Source: Adhaeribacter aquaticus DSM 16391 (lineage in GTDB: Bacteria > Bacteroidota > Bacteroidia > Cytophagales > Hymenobacteraceae). From it: a stretch of DNA of 64,000 nt. Position 1 is the first letter of the stretch. Each line of letters starts with the position of its first letter. The notes below the pieces were generated by a model, which had not been told where the DNA came from, ran no database searches, and worked only from the letters and a program-made list of their open reading frames with translations. Made by a program: the position numbers and the translations under genes. Shown one piece after another: positions 54,720 to 63,991 of the stretch. The stretch spans positions 1,429,780 to 1,493,779 of the forward strand of contig NZ_KI421517.1 of assembly GCF_000473365.1 (NCBI RefSeq), written 5' to 3'.

Positions 54720-55646
54720 ATGAAATACTCCCGTCGGCAGGTTGCCAAAATTTTGCTTTCTACCGGAGCAACAGCCTTGTTGGGAAACCTCTCCTTTGCC
54801 CAAACTAAGAAAACTACTATGCATAAAAGACCCATACCCACTACCGGAGAGCTTTTACCTTGTGTTGGTTTAGGAACCTGGCAAACATTTGATGTTGGTC
54901 CGTCGCCGGTTAGTAGGAAAGGCGTGAAGGAAGTATTGAGTACGTTTGCACAAATGGGAGGCACACTGGTAGATTCCTCGCCGATGTATGGGCAATCAGA
55001 AGAAGTAGTAGGGGATTTAGCTGTTGACTTGGGCTTACAAAAGAAATTGTTTATGGCTACCAAAGTATGGACCCAGGGCGAGCAGGCAGGCATTAAGCAA
55101 ATGCAAACCTCTATGCGGGAGATGCAGGTTAACCCAATGGACCTGATGCAGATTCATAACCTGGTAGATTGGCAGGTTCATTTAAAAACGCTTCGCCGCT
55201 GGAAAGAAGAAAAACGAATCCGGTACATAGGTATTACCCACTACTTAACCAGTGCTTTCGATAACCTGGAACAAATTATAAAATCGGAACCCATTGATTT
55301 TGTCCAGTTGAATTATAACATTGTTACCCGTGAGGCTGCCAACCGGCTTTTGCCTTTAGCTGCCGAAAAAAAAGTAGCTGTTATTGTAAACCGACCTTTT
55401 GAAACGGGTTCGCTTTTTAGTGCCGTAAGAAATAAAGAATTACCTGGCTGGGCAGCCGACTTTGACTGTAAAAGCTGGGGGCAATTTTTCCTGAAATACA
55501 TTTTAGGGCATCCTGCCGTTACCTGCGTAATTCCAGCCACTGCTAAAGTAAAGCATTTAACAGATAACATGGGAGCGGGTATTGGACGTTTCCCGGATGA
55601 AGCTTTGCGAAAAAAGATGGAAGATTATATTCAGAAAATAACGTAA
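54720..55646 (+). CDS. Tat-type exported aldo/keto reductase
   Basis: 308 aa from the ATG at 54720 (a TTG seven codons upstream is in frame but unlikely). The N-terminus MKYSRRQVAKILLSTGATAL carries a Tat-like twin Arg followed by a hydrophobic segment and a cleavage-like SFAQ. The TIM barrel shows the catalytic tetrad: Asp in DSSPMYG, Tyr in the same motif, Lys in MATKVW, His in QIHNLVDW. Export with cofactor is what the Tat route is for. Substrate unknown. Confidence 0.85.
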   Translation: MKYSRRQVAKILLSTGATALLGNLSFAQTKKTTMHKRPIPTTGELLPCVGLGTWQTFDVGPSPVSRKGVKEVLSTFAQMGGTLVDSSPMYGQSEEVVGDLAVDLGLQKKLFMATKVWTQGEQAGIKQMQTSMREMQVNPMDLMQIHNLVDWQVHLKTLRRWKEEKRIRYIGITHYLTSAFDNLEQIIKSEPIDFVQLNYNIVTREAANRLLPLAAEKKVAVIVNRPFETGSLFSAVRNKELPGWAADFDCKSWGQFFLKYILGHPAVTCVIPATAKVKHLTDNMGAGIGRFPDEALRKKMEDYIQKIT

Positions 55647-55672
55647 TTGACAGGTCAGTTTACATCGAGTGC

Positions 55673-56647
55673 ATGAATCCATTTTTTCGCGGAGTAGTAG
55701 ATTTGTTTCTTTATCGTCAAAAGAAGAGTACAGAACTGGTAGCGCATCATTCTTATAGTGCAGCTAAAGAAGTTAAGCGGCAACGGGCTTTCATTAAAAG
55801 GGAATTTCGGAATTCAATTTTTATTATACTAGGCATTTTATCGGCAGGCTTTGGTTTAGAAAGCTTTTTGTTGCCTAATAAATTCATTGATGGGGGCGTA
55901 ACGGGTATATCGCTTTTAATAACCGCGCTTACCAATTGGCCCTTACCCCTGCTTATAATTTGTTTAAATATTCCTTTCATTTATCTGGGCTTTAATCAGG
56001 TAAACCGGAACTTTGCATTTAAAACCATGTTTGCCATCGCGGGGTTGGCTCTTTGTATAACTTACGTCCATTACCCAATAGTTACTTCAGATAAATTATT
56101 GGTTTCAGTTTTTGGAGGGGCTTTCCTGGGAGCTGGTATTGGGTTAGCTATGCGGGGCGGAGGAGTTTTAGATGGTACCGAAGTGCTTGCGCTTTATGTA
56201 AGTCGTAAGTCGGGCATTACCATTGGCGATGTTATTCTGATTGTTAATGTAATTATATTCTCTGCCGCAGCCGTTGTTCTTTCTGTAGAAACCGCTCTTT
56301 ATTCCGTATTAACTTACTTATCTGCTTCCAAAACCATTGATTTTATTATTGAAGGTATTGAGGAGTACTTAGGCGTTACCATTATTTCTGTACATACTGA
56401 AGAAATGCGGTTAATGATTATTGAAAAAATGGGGAGAGGGGTAACCATTTACCAGGGCAAGCGTGGATTTGCCAAACAAGGTGAAAAGTTACATGAAATG
56501 GATATCGTTTTTACCGTAATTACCCGGCTGGAAATTGCCAAATTAAATGCGGAGATAGAACGCATAGACCGTAATGCTTTTGTGGTAATGAGCAGTATTA
56601 AAGATACTAAAGGCGGGATGATTAAAAAACGTCCATTAAAACACTAA
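55673..56647 (+). CDS. YitT-family membrane protein (DUF161/DUF2179)
   Basis: 324 aa. Five or more membrane helices (about 50-250; FIILGILSAGFGLESFLLPN, GGAFLGAGIGLAMRGGGVLDG) make a DUF161 module, followed by a cytoplasmic DUF2179 domain (about 255-320; GVTIYQGKRGFAKQGEKL). The function of YitT proteins is unknown. It starts 26 bp after the aldo/keto reductase and may be co-transcribed. Confidence 0.9.
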   Translation: MNPFFRGVVDLFLYRQKKSTELVAHHSYSAAKEVKRQRAFIKREFRNSIFIILGILSAGFGLESFLLPNKFIDGGVTGISLLITALTNWPLPLLIICLNIPFIYLGFNQVNRNFAFKTMFAIAGLALCITYVHYPIVTSDKLLVSVFGGAFLGAGIGLAMRGGGVLDGTEVLALYVSRKSGITIGDVILIVNVIIFSAAAVVLSVETALYSVLTYLSASKTIDFIIEGIEEYLGVTIISVHTEEMRLMIIEKMGRGVTIYQGKRGFAKQGEKLHEMDIVFTVITRLEIAKLNAEIERIDRNAFVVMSSIKDTKGGMIKKRPLKH

Positions 56648-56705
56648 GCTTATCTCGGCAATAAAAGATGAGTTTTCGTATAGCCCCTAACTATTTATAG
56701 AATTT

Positions 56706-57380
56706 ATGAGTCGTTATGCTATTTCAGATATTCATGGATGTGCCAATACTTTTCGCCACCTGGTAGAAGATGTCATTCGGTTGCAGTCCACTGATCAGTT
56801 ATTCCTGCTCGGCGACTACATTGACCGTGGTCCGGATTCTAAAGGCGTAATTGATTATATTCTAAATCTGCAAGAGCAAGGATATAATGTAAAGACTTTA
56901 TCTGGCAACCATGAATACATGCTCTTGCAGGCGCTAAAAGAAGAAACTTATTTAAATTCCTGGCTCTGGAATGGAGGTAAAGAAACATTAGCTAGTTTTC
57001 AGGCCACCACCATTCATGACATACCAGAAAGGTACTGGAAATTTTTTACTGAGCTGGAGTATTATGTAGAAACAGAGGACTATCTGCTGGTGCATGCCGG
57101 TTTCAATTTTGCTGCCGAAAATCCATTTCAGGATTTTTACAACATGCTCTGGATACGGAATTTTGCTGTTGATTATGATTTGCTTGGTTCTCGTAAAATA
57201 GTACATGGCCACACGCCAACTCCAGTGGTAAAAATAAACGAACGTGTGGCAGATGCAGAAGCCAAAGTTATAAATATAGATAGCGGTTGTGTTTACCGGC
57301 AGGTGCTTGGTTTAGCGTATCTTACTGCTTTTAACCTGGATACACTTACGCTGGAATATGTGCCTAATCAGGAAGCGTAA
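56706..57380 (+). CDS. PPP-type serine/threonine (or Nudix-like polyphosphate) phosphatase
   Basis: 224 aa, metallophosphoesterase of the bacterial PPP family. Signature motifs SDIHGC, GDYIDRGPDS, SGNHEYM, VHAGFN and HGHTP provide two-metal ligands and the catalytic His. It resembles Ser/Thr phosphatase PrpA/ApaH-like proteins, so diadenosine tetraphosphate is also possible. 58 bp after the yitT-like gene, same strand. Confidence 0.9.
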   Translation: MSRYAISDIHGCANTFRHLVEDVIRLQSTDQLFLLGDYIDRGPDSKGVIDYILNLQEQGYNVKTLSGNHEYMLLQALKEETYLNSWLWNGGKETLASFQATTIHDIPERYWKFFTELEYYVETEDYLLVHAGFNFAAENPFQDFYNMLWIRNFAVDYDLLGSRKIVHGHTPTPVVKINERVADAEAKVINIDSGCVYRQVLGLAYLTAFNLDTLTLEYVPNQEA

Positions 57381-57491
57381 TTAAATAAAGCCTGATTAGT
57401 AGGCCCTGGTCGCCCTGTTAAGGCAATACAGAAGTTTGCCTGCCTAGCATAAATTTTATATCTTTATAAAGAATTGTGCTTCAGGTATATT

Positions 57492-60400
57492 ATGTATTTT
57501 ATTAAATTGGTAGATTCTTTCAATAATTGGCTGAACAGGCTGAGTATTGCTACCAAAGTTACCCTGGTTTTTTCTATACTGGTTTTGGTTGCTACCACGG
57601 TAGTGGGATTTCTGGTATTTTCGGGTAACAGCAAGTTGGTTATAGCTTCTTCCAAAGACCGTTTAAAGCATAGTTCCGAAATTTTATCTATTCAACTAGA
57701 CGCAGCCGCAAAAGGATTACATAATGATATCCGACTGATCAGTAAAAACCCGGTTTTTCAGGATTTTGTGCAGGAGGTAGCTAAACGTGGAACACAACCT
57801 GTAGCAGATGCGAAAAGAAAGCAGGTAAATCAACTGTTTCAATCCTTACTGGAGAGCCGGCCGGCTTATTTACAGGTTAGCCTGATTGGTGCTGGTAGCA
57901 GTAAGCGCGAAATAATCCGGACCGATCAGGTAAATGGTAAAATCAATGAAGTACCTGTTCCGCAGTTAGGTACTCTGGAAGGGACCCTCTTTTTTAATGA
58001 AGTACCCGATCTGACTCCTAACCGGGTCTTCATTTCCAATCTTTCCCTTTTCCGGAAAAAGGGTGAACTATCTTTTCCGCTAACGCCGGTTATTAAAGCC
58101 TCACTTCCGGTTTACGATGCAAACCAGGAAATAGTGGGAGTGCTCCTAATAACGCTGGATTTAACGCCTACTTTCAAAAATTTACAATCGCTTCTTGATC
58201 ACGAAAATACTTTATACCTCACTAATAATACAGGTGATTATTTAATTCATCCGGAACCTGATAAAGTTTTTGGGTTTGAAAAAGGTCAGCGGTTTTTGTT
58301 GCAGAATGAGTTTCCTCAAAGTACAGAGGTTATTTATGGCGGAAAGTCTTCGTTTCAGTTTGATGAAGCCTTACAAGGAAATCAGGAACCTGTTTTATTA
58401 AATTTAGAGCGGGTTTATATATTTCAGGATCAGGAGCGATTTCTGGTTTTGGGCATCAGTACGCCTTATAGCTCCTTATTGGCTGGATTAAAGCAGGTCC
58501 GTAATACCAGTTTATTAATTACTTTAGTTATTTGTATAGGCAGCATCGTGCTCACCTTGGTTTTTTCCCGGTTCTTAATCCGGCCGTTACAATATATTAC
58601 CACGGCGGTTTCTGATTTTGCCGCTGGTAAAAGTACTTTGAAAGTCACTCAAAACCGGTCTGATGAAATTGGTGTACTGGCGCAGGCTTTTAGTCAAATG
58701 GCCGATCAAATCCAAGACCAGATTCAGGAATTAGCTTACAAAGAAAGAGGAATTCGGGCCATTATTGAAACCACTATTGAAGCTATTATTATATTAGATA
58801 AACAAGGCAGAGTAGAAAAGTTTAATCCGGCGGCAACTTCTATTTTTGGTTACCAGGCAGCCCAAATAGTGGGCAAACCTATTAGTACTATATTAAACAG
58901 CCCGGCAGAAAACCAGCTTTGGAACGGGGATGGTACTGGTAGTTATTTAAATTTTATTGGGCAAGGCCGGGAAACAACGGCTGTTAGGGAAGATGGAAAA
59001 CAAATTCATATTTATTTATCATTAAGTAGTTTTGATGCGGGCGATGAAATAAAATATACCGCTATCATACATGATATAACTGCCCGTAAACAGGTAGAAG
59101 AAGAGCTGTTACAGGCCAAGCAATTAGCAGAAGAGGCAAACATAGCCAAAGATGACTTCCTATCTGTAATGAGCCATGAAATTCGTACGCCTATGAATGC
59201 TGTGATTGGTATGTCCCGGTTGCTGCTGCAGAACAAGCCGGGTGCGCACCAATTACCAATTATCAATACCCTTCGTTTTTCAGCTGATAATTTAATGTCC
59301 CTGATTAACGATATTCTGGATTACTCAAAAATACAGGCCGGTAAAATAGAGTTTGAAGAAGTTGATTTTAATTTAAAAGAACTGCTCGACAAAATTACGC
59401 TAAGCCACCAAGCTAAATGCCAAGAAAAAGGTATCCAATTGTATTGTCAGGTGGCGGCCCAGGTGCCGGATAGGGTAAAAGGAGATTCGGTGCGGCTTTA
59501 TCAGATACTAAATAACTTAATTGGTAACGCTGTTAAGTTTACAGAAAGCGGAACGGTAACGGTTAACGTTTTCCCTGACGGGGAGCTACCTGGTTATATT
59601 TATAATTTGTGTTTTGAGATTGCGGATACCGGCATTGGTATTGCCCCGGATAGTCAGGCATATATTTTTGAACGTTTTACGCAAGGTAGTTCGGATACTA
59701 CCCGTAAGTATGGCGGATCTGGATTAGGATTAGCCATAACCAAAAATCTGGTAGAGTTGCAGGGAGGTGAAATTTCGCTGGACAGCACGTTAGGTAAGGG
59801 TTCGGTATTTAAGGTGTATTTATCTTTTAAACCAGCTTCGGCAATGCCTGTAATGCGTAAAACATATAATCAGGAAACCAGCTCTCAATTAAGAGGCCTG
59901 CAGGTGCTGTATGTAGAAGATGTAGCTTTTAATCAATTCTTAATTCAGAACTATCTGGCTAAATCAGGCATAGAATTAGACTTAGCCGATAGTGGACTGA
60001 AGGCCATTGCGAAGGTAACAGAAAAGAAATATGACCTGATTTTAATGGATATTCAAATGCCTGAAATGGATGGTTTTCAGGCTACCCAGGAAATAAGGAA
60101 ATTAGATAAAAATGTTCCTATTTTAGCATTAACGGCATTGGTATCTGATAAGGCTAAAGCCAGAATGCAGGAGGTGGGCCTTAATGATTATTTATTGAAG
60201 CCGGTAGAGCAAGAAGATTTGTTAAATAAAATAGCAGCCTATACCGTAAAAGAAATTTTTGCACCACAGGAAAAACAAAAGGTTGAAAAGGTAGCTAAGC
60301 GTGTTGGTATTATTAATTACCAAACGCTGGAAGAGGCTTACGACCATGATCCTGTAAAAATAGAAAAGGCCCTGCTGTTAATTCAAGGAGAAATGATGCA

Positions 60401-60662
60401 ATACCGGCATTTATTTCGGGAAGCTTTAGCTGAAAATAATAAAGATTTATTTAAGAGTAGCTTCCATAAAATAAAGCCTCATTTGCAACTGTTACAATTA
60501 GAGGTATTAACTACAAATTTAGCAGCCGTGAAACTTTATTTATTAGAAGGGCAAGGTGATCAGGAAATGCTAGGCCAGGAACTGGAAGTTAATTTTGAGC
60601 GGTTGCTGGAAGAGATAAAAGAGAGGTTAACTCTTATAGTGGCCTCTGTAGACCCTTCATAA
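57492..60662 (+). CDS. Membrane-bound hybrid sensor histidine kinase
   Basis: 1056 aa from the ATG at 57492 (the TTG at 57474 is an alternative). Numbering from this ATG: TM1 about 24-44, extracytoplasmic dCache-like sensor (45-335), TM2 (about 340-360), HAMP (361-413), PAS (418-530), HisKA with His562 (VMSHEIRTPMN), HATPase_c (660-780; ADTGIGI, GGSGLGLAI), receiver with Asp853 (ILMDIQMPEMDG) and Lys903-like KPV, and a C-terminal HPt-like helical bundle (His992, SFHKIKPHLQ). Histidine-phosphotransfer at the end makes it a full phosphorelay protein. The output partner is unknown. Confidence 0.93.
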   Translation: MYFIKLVDSFNNWLNRLSIATKVTLVFSILVLVATTVVGFLVFSGNSKLVIASSKDRLKHSSEILSIQLDAAAKGLHNDIRLISKNPVFQDFVQEVAKRGTQPVADAKRKQVNQLFQSLLESRPAYLQVSLIGAGSSKREIIRTDQVNGKINEVPVPQLGTLEGTLFFNEVPDLTPNRVFISNLSLFRKKGELSFPLTPVIKASLPVYDANQEIVGVLLITLDLTPTFKNLQSLLDHENTLYLTNNTGDYLIHPEPDKVFGFEKGQRFLLQNEFPQSTEVIYGGKSSFQFDEALQGNQEPVLLNLERVYIFQDQERFLVLGISTPYSSLLAGLKQVRNTSLLITLVICIGSIVLTLVFSRFLIRPLQYITTAVSDFAAGKSTLKVTQNRSDEIGVLAQAFSQMADQIQDQIQELAYKERGIRAIIETTIEAIIILDKQGRVEKFNPAATSIFGYQAAQIVGKPISTILNSPAENQLWNGDGTGSYLNFIGQGRETTAVREDGKQIHIYLSLSSFDAGDEIKYTAIIHDITARKQVEEELLQAKQLAEEANIAKDDFLSVMSHEIRTPMNAVIGMSRLLLQNKPGAHQLPIINTLRFSADNLMSLINDILDYSKIQAGKIEFEEVDFNLKELLDKITLSHQAKCQEKGIQLYCQVAAQVPDRVKGDSVRLYQILNNLIGNAVKFTESGTVTVNVFPDGELPGYIYNLCFEIADTGIGIAPDSQAYIFERFTQGSSDTTRKYGGSGLGLAITKNLVELQGGEISLDSTLGKGSVFKVYLSFKPASAMPVMRKTYNQETSSQLRGLQVLYVEDVAFNQFLIQNYLAKSGIELDLADSGLKAIAKVTEKKYDLILMDIQMPEMDGFQATQEIRKLDKNVPILALTALVSDKAKARMQEVGLNDYLLKPVEQEDLLNKIAAYTVKEIFAPQEKQKVEKVAKRVGIINYQTLEEAYDHDPVKIEKALLLIQGEMMQYRHLFREALAENNKDLFKSSFHKIKPHLQLLQLEVLTTNLAAVKLYLLEGQGDQEMLGQELEVNFERLLEEIKERLTLIVASVDPS

Positions 60663-60757
60663 ATAATACGGCTTTCACTGTGCCTCTTTTTATACTTACT
60701 ATTAAATGAGTAATAGGAGGGATTCAGCTGGCTATTGCAGAGCAAAAGCTAAACTTT

Positions 60758-61447
60758 TCAGATTAATAAATTTAGTCTTTTTAAAAGTTTGTCTTTATAG
60801 GAACTGCTTATCGGTAAAGGAACATCACCTATAAAAACTGTATTGCCTTCTACCCGATCGATACGATTTATATTGACCATAAATGACCGGTGTATGCGCA
60901 CAAAATTATCAGGCAAGCTGTCTTCCAGTTTCTGCAAGCTCATTAAAGCTAAGTAACTTTTTGTCGCGGTTTTAAAAGATACATAATTAGAAACAGCCTC
61001 CACGTGCAAAACATCCTTTAACACTAACTTTACTAAATTATGGCCATCTTTTATAAATATTTCTTCGGGTCGTGGTGTTAACTTTGGCAGTGGTGCAGGT
61101 TCTTTTTTATAAACCTTTTGCACCGCTTTATGAAACCGGGCAAAGGTTATTGGCTTAAGCAGGTAATCTACTACCTGGTAATTATAAGATTCTAAAGCAA
61201 AATCCGGACTTGAGGTAATAATAATAACCGGAATAGCTTGAGGCAGGTTTCTTAATAAGTCCATTCCAGATATTTCCGGCATCTCAATATCCAGGAACAT
61301 TAAATCAAACTTCTCAATTGCCATTAAATTCAAGGCGTCGCTGGCGTTCTCGCATTGAATACAATAATCAATAAAATCTACCTTAGCGGCAAAATGGCTA
61401 ATCATGTCGCGCATTAAGGCATCATCATCAATTATCAGGCATTTCAT
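60758..61447 (-). CDS. LytTR-type response regulator
   Basis: 229 aa. Receiver with Asp53 (LMFLDIEMPEISG), linker, and LytTR DNA-binding domain (about 130-225; IFIKDGHNLVKLVLKDVLHV, FVRIHRSFMVNINRID). Typical partner of a 5TM or HisKA_3 kinase, but none is adjacent; the converging hybrid kinase is of another type. It starts 100 bp after the lysozyme-like gene. Confidence 0.93.
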   Translation of the reverse strand: MKCLIIDDDALMRDMISHFAAKVDFIDYCIQCENASDALNLMAIEKFDLMFLDIEMPEISGMDLLRNLPQAIPVIIITSSPDFALESYNYQVVDYLLKPITFARFHKAVQKVYKKEPAPLPKLTPRPEEIFIKDGHNLVKLVLKDVLHVEAVSNYVSFKTATKSYLALMSLQKLEDSLPDNFVRIHRSFMVNINRIDRVEGNTVFIGDVPLPISSSYKDKLLKRLNLLI

Positions 61448-61547
61448 AAAGAGTAATAATTTAAATTAATTAGAAAATAAAGGTACTAATTTCTTCTACA
61501 TCCTGTTCCTGATTTTGTCTTGTTCCGGAAGTTAAATAGAAGGAAAA

Positions 61548-62339
61548 TTATTTTAGTAAAAGTGCCTGAAGGTCAGTATAGGACCCATAAAAGATATTGC
61601 AATCGGTTCTTCCTTTTATGCCTGGTATGGCTCCTTCATCCGTGTGTTGCCAAAATTTTATTCGTGTATTTTCGGCAGGATTTAGTAGTAGTTTGGGCAC
61701 GTGATAATGAGCAATCCAAAAAAGATGATCGGGAAAATAATTCGCTAAATAATCACGATAAAAGCTGTAATTGGTATATATAATTGGTTTTACCCCATAC
61801 ACGCGTTCTACAAAATGCAGCCAGTTTTTTACACCTTCACGTAATTTTTCGGGCGACTTATTTCCTATTGTTTCTACATCTAACACAGGAGGCAAGTCAC
61901 CACCCTCCAAATCTATCACACTAATAAAGTTTATGGCCTGTAAGGCGGCTGGTTGGTTGGGCCTATAAAAATGATAAGCACCCCGTAGTAAGCCTGCTTT
62001 TCCGCTTTCTTCCCAATGAGCTTCAAAAAGTTCATCTTGCTGGTAAAATCCCTCCGTAGCTTTTATGAAAGCAAATTTTATCCTAAAATTTTTTACTGTT
62101 TGCCAATTTACGTGTGTCTGATATTTAGAAACATCAATTCCTCTTACAACATTTCCTTTCGGCCAGTTTATGTATTTGCCGGGAAGCCCATAAAATTGTT
62201 CTTTTTCAGCATTAGCTAATTTTTTTATGCTTCGTCCGTAGCCATACTTTAGTAGAAAGGCTGGCGGGTGGTAATACATCCGCCAGGCTATTGCCAATAG
62301 AAAAATGGATAAAATAATAATCCAATATTTAAATTTCAT
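61548..62339 (-). CDS. GH25 lysozyme-like glycoside hydrolase
   Basis: 263 aa with N-terminal signal anchor (about 4-20). GH25 TIM-barrel features: GIDVSKYQ (Asp69), FIKATEG, GAYHFYRP, PPVLDVET (Asp154, Glu156), and KFWQHTDEG. It cuts the N-acetylmuramyl linkage of peptidoglycan. The anchor keeps it in the envelope. Upstream of the LytTR regulator and may share its transcript. Confidence 0.9.
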   Translation of the reverse strand: MKFKYWIIILSIFLLAIAWRMYYHPPAFLLKYGYGRSIKKLANAEKEQFYGLPGKYINWPKGNVVRGIDVSKYQTHVNWQTVKNFRIKFAFIKATEGFYQQDELFEAHWEESGKAGLLRGAYHFYRPNQPAALQAINFISVIDLEGGDLPPVLDVETIGNKSPEKLREGVKNWLHFVERVYGVKPIIYTNYSFYRDYLANYFPDHLFWIAHYHVPKLLLNPAENTRIKFWQHTDEGAIPGIKGRTDCNIFYGSYTDLQALLLK

Positions 62340-62458
62340 GAATAATCGTGCATGTGCTGGTTAATGCTTTATGAATTTCAATTACAAAATTCGGGAAATA
62401 CGGTTAAAATATAACCATATTTATATAGCAAAACTCGTCTAATTAAGCTTAAGTAGTG

Positions 62459-62604
62459 GTTAAACGATTAAAAACTTGACTTTGTCTTTAATTATTCTTA
62501 GATTTAATGGACTTCAATGTTTTTGACAGTTAAACAATTTGAACGAAGATTATAATTATTTAAATGTAAATTAATATTCCCTTAATTTTTGAGTTTGGTT
62601 AAAC
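62459..62604 (+). repeat. Three GTTAAAC heptamers at ~70-bp spacing
   Basis: GTTAAAC at 62459-62465, 62529-62535 and 62598-62604 (intervals 70 and 69 bp) in the region upstream of the 79-aa gene. Possible regulator sites; the AT-rich context makes chance possible. Confidence 0.35.
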
Positions 62605-62619
62605 CTTTAATTTTGCCTT

Positions 62620-62859
62620 ATGGAAACACTAAGAGCCTCCGTTATTCAGACCCGTTGTGGCAAACGCTTTGATTTGTCCCGTGCTTTACCTTTTGCTCGT
62701 AATGCAGCTACTCCTTATGGATTACATAATTTTGCCGTATACCGGGCAAATGGTAGCTATTATATAAAAGGCTATAACACCGGTAATTCAGAAACAATGC
62801 TAGATGCTTTTGAGCTTATTTCTGAAAATGAAGCTTTCCAATACTTAAATAAAAGGTAA
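62620..62859 (+). CDS. Small orphan protein, unknown
   Basis: 79 aa, soluble, no signal peptide. RCGKRFDLSRALPFAR and YRANGSYYIKGYNTGN suggest a compact alpha/beta fold; one Cys. The gene has an intrinsic terminator downstream. A TAATTTTG box is too close to the ATG (4 bp) to be used as -7 unless the message is leaderless. I do not recognise a family. Confidence 0.65.
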   Translation: METLRASVIQTRCGKRFDLSRALPFARNAATPYGLHNFAVYRANGSYYIKGYNTGNSETMLDAFELISENEAFQYLNKR

Positions 62860-62946
62860 GTGATATTTTACCTATGAGGTTTTTTGCTGGTAACTTAAAT
62901 TATCCCAAATTAAACTGTGCCTTTTTATTAATTGTTATTTATAGCT

Positions 62947-62983
62947 AAGAGCCATACACATCTGCTGTTTGGCTCTTTGTTTT
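62947..62983 (+). terminator. Intrinsic terminator after the 79-aa gene
   Basis: AAGAGCCA (62947-62954) and TGGCTCTT (62970-62977), an 8-bp perfect stem with a 15-nt loop followed by TGTTTT. Confidence 0.72.
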
Positions 62984-63134
62984 AAGTCGAAACACCTCCT
63001 CTTATACTAGAAATCTTTAGCTCATTCTTTGCTAAAAATATTGATCTTGGTCTGCCGGGCGTATATCTAATGGTTACTTAAAACTTTTTTATACAAAAAT
63101 CACTATAAGTGTAGGTGATTTAAAATAATTCGAA

Positions 63135-63142
63135 TATTTTTG
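63135..63142 (+). promoter_or_regulatory. Putative -7 box of tRNA-Arg
   Basis: TATTTTTG matches TAnnTTTG and ends 15 bp before the first tRNA base, a sensible distance for a short 5' leader. No strong -33 element was seen. Confidence 0.42.
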
Positions 63143-63157
63143 CACTCGCATTTACCT

Positions 63158-63229
63158 GCTTCCGTAGTTCAATGGATAGAATGTTGGTTTCCGGTACCAA
63201 TGATAGGGGTTCGAATCCCTTCGGGAGCA
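63158..63229 (+). tRNA. tRNA-Arg (anticodon CCG)
   Basis: 72 nt that fold into a full cloverleaf: acceptor GCTTCCG/CGGGAGC with discriminator A, D stem GTTC/GAAT, anticodon stem TTGGT/ACCAA with loop TTCCGGT (CCG), T arm AGGGG-TTCGAAT-CCCTT. CCA is not encoded, as is usual in this phylum. Followed by a strong terminator. Confidence 0.95.
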
Positions 63230-63245
63230 CTAGTTAAGTTGTAAA

Positions 63246-63282
63246 GGGCTGTAAGATAATAACTTACAGCCCTTTTTATTTT
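63246..63282 (+). terminator. Intrinsic terminator of tRNA-Arg
   Basis: GGGCTGTAAG (63246-63255), 7-nt loop, CTTACAGCCC (63263-63272), then TTTTTATTTT. 10 bp perfect stem. Confidence 0.92.
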
Positions 63283-63283
63283 C

Positions 63284-63304
63284 AGTATAACGGTAAGTAT
63301 AACG
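63284..63304 (+). repeat. Tandem 9-bp direct repeat AGTATAACG after tRNA-Arg
   Basis: Copies at 63284-63292 and 63296-63304, 12 bp apart. Short direct repeats next to a tRNA can be integrase arm sites, but no integrase is in the window. Confidence 0.4.
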
Positions 63305-63333
63305 AAAGTGCTGAAATAGGGGAGGGTTAAATG

Positions 63334-63356
63334 AAAAACGCCCCCATTGGGAGCGT
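63334..63356 (-). terminator. Terminator of the final lipoprotein gene
   Basis: ACGC-C-CCC..GGG-A-GCGT hairpin (one internal mismatch) at 63338-63356, followed on the minus strand by TTTTT and CATTT. 45 bp downstream of the stop at 63401. Confidence 0.7.
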
Positions 63357-63400
63357 CCTTCAATCTTTTGTTTTGTCAGTTCAAATATACTAAAAATTAT

Positions 63401-63991
63401 CTATTCATTATTCCTTTTCAGAAAGTAGGCGGCGGCAATTGTTGCTACCACTACCACAATCACCACCCATAGCAAACTCTTATCTGATTTGGTTGCTGTG
63501 GGTGCGTTGTGATCTCCTTTGATAGCGTTCTGACCTTTGAGCTTTTCCTTTGACTTATCTTTGATGGTTACCTTTGATTTATCTTTGATATCCTGGTTGC
63601 CGGTTTGCATAGCTGGTGCAATGGAGCTACCTCCTTGTGCTACCTGGTAGTTAATGTTGATAGCTGAATTCTTGAGTTTAGTTTTTTTAGGACCAAATAG
63701 CCGGGTTATGAAACCTGTTTTTTTACCTGACGTCGGTAATACCGACACCAGCTTTCCCCCTGGCGTATGTTTAATATACGTCAGGTTGTTTTCCTCCATT
63801 GCTTGCTGAATTCCCGGATACATCCAGACCAAGCTATCCAATGGTGAGCCATTCTCATAAGGAGGCATGGAATTAGCCTGATTGATTACAGGCTCCTTGG
63901 TCAATACATTGGTATCCTTTTCAGGTTTACCAGTTTTGCAGCTCATAGGCAGTAACAGCAGGAGCAACAATAATTTGTAGATGTGTTTCAT
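63401..63991 (-). CDS. Putative lipoprotein with C-terminal membrane helix, unknown
   Basis: 196 aa. Leu-rich leader with Cys18 (PMSCKTG, an imperfect lipobox), a segment YENGSPLDSLVWMYPGIQQA, a Lys-rich middle with two KDKSK repeats (about 136-148), and a C-terminal TM helix (LLWVVIVVVVATIAAAYFLKR, 173-193). Double anchoring would make it span or bridge the periplasm. Family not recognised. First gene beyond the tRNA-Arg end; the right flank of the window is too short to judge whether it belongs to an integrated element. Confidence 0.65.
   Translation of the reverse strand: MKHIYKLLLLLLLLPMSCKTGKPEKDTNVLTKEPVINQANSMPPYENGSPLDSLVWMYPGIQQAMEENNLTYIKHTPGGKLVSVLPTSGKKTGFITRLFGPKKTKLKNSAININYQVAQGGSSIAPAMQTGNQDIKDKSKVTIKDKSKEKLKGQNAIKGDHNAPTATKSDKSLLWVVIVVVVATIAAAYFLKRNNE

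Noticed and set aside
62608..62615. TAATTTTG as promoter of the 79-aa gene
   Set aside because: Only 4 bp before the ATG; it would require a leaderless transcript and there is no supporting -33 element at normal spacing.
63169..63363. Open frame on the minus strand through the tRNA and terminator (C-terminal part GIRTPIIGTGNQHSIH)
   Set aside because: It is the reverse translation of tRNA-Arg; peptides of the GIRTP type are a well-known artefact of calling genes across tRNAs.
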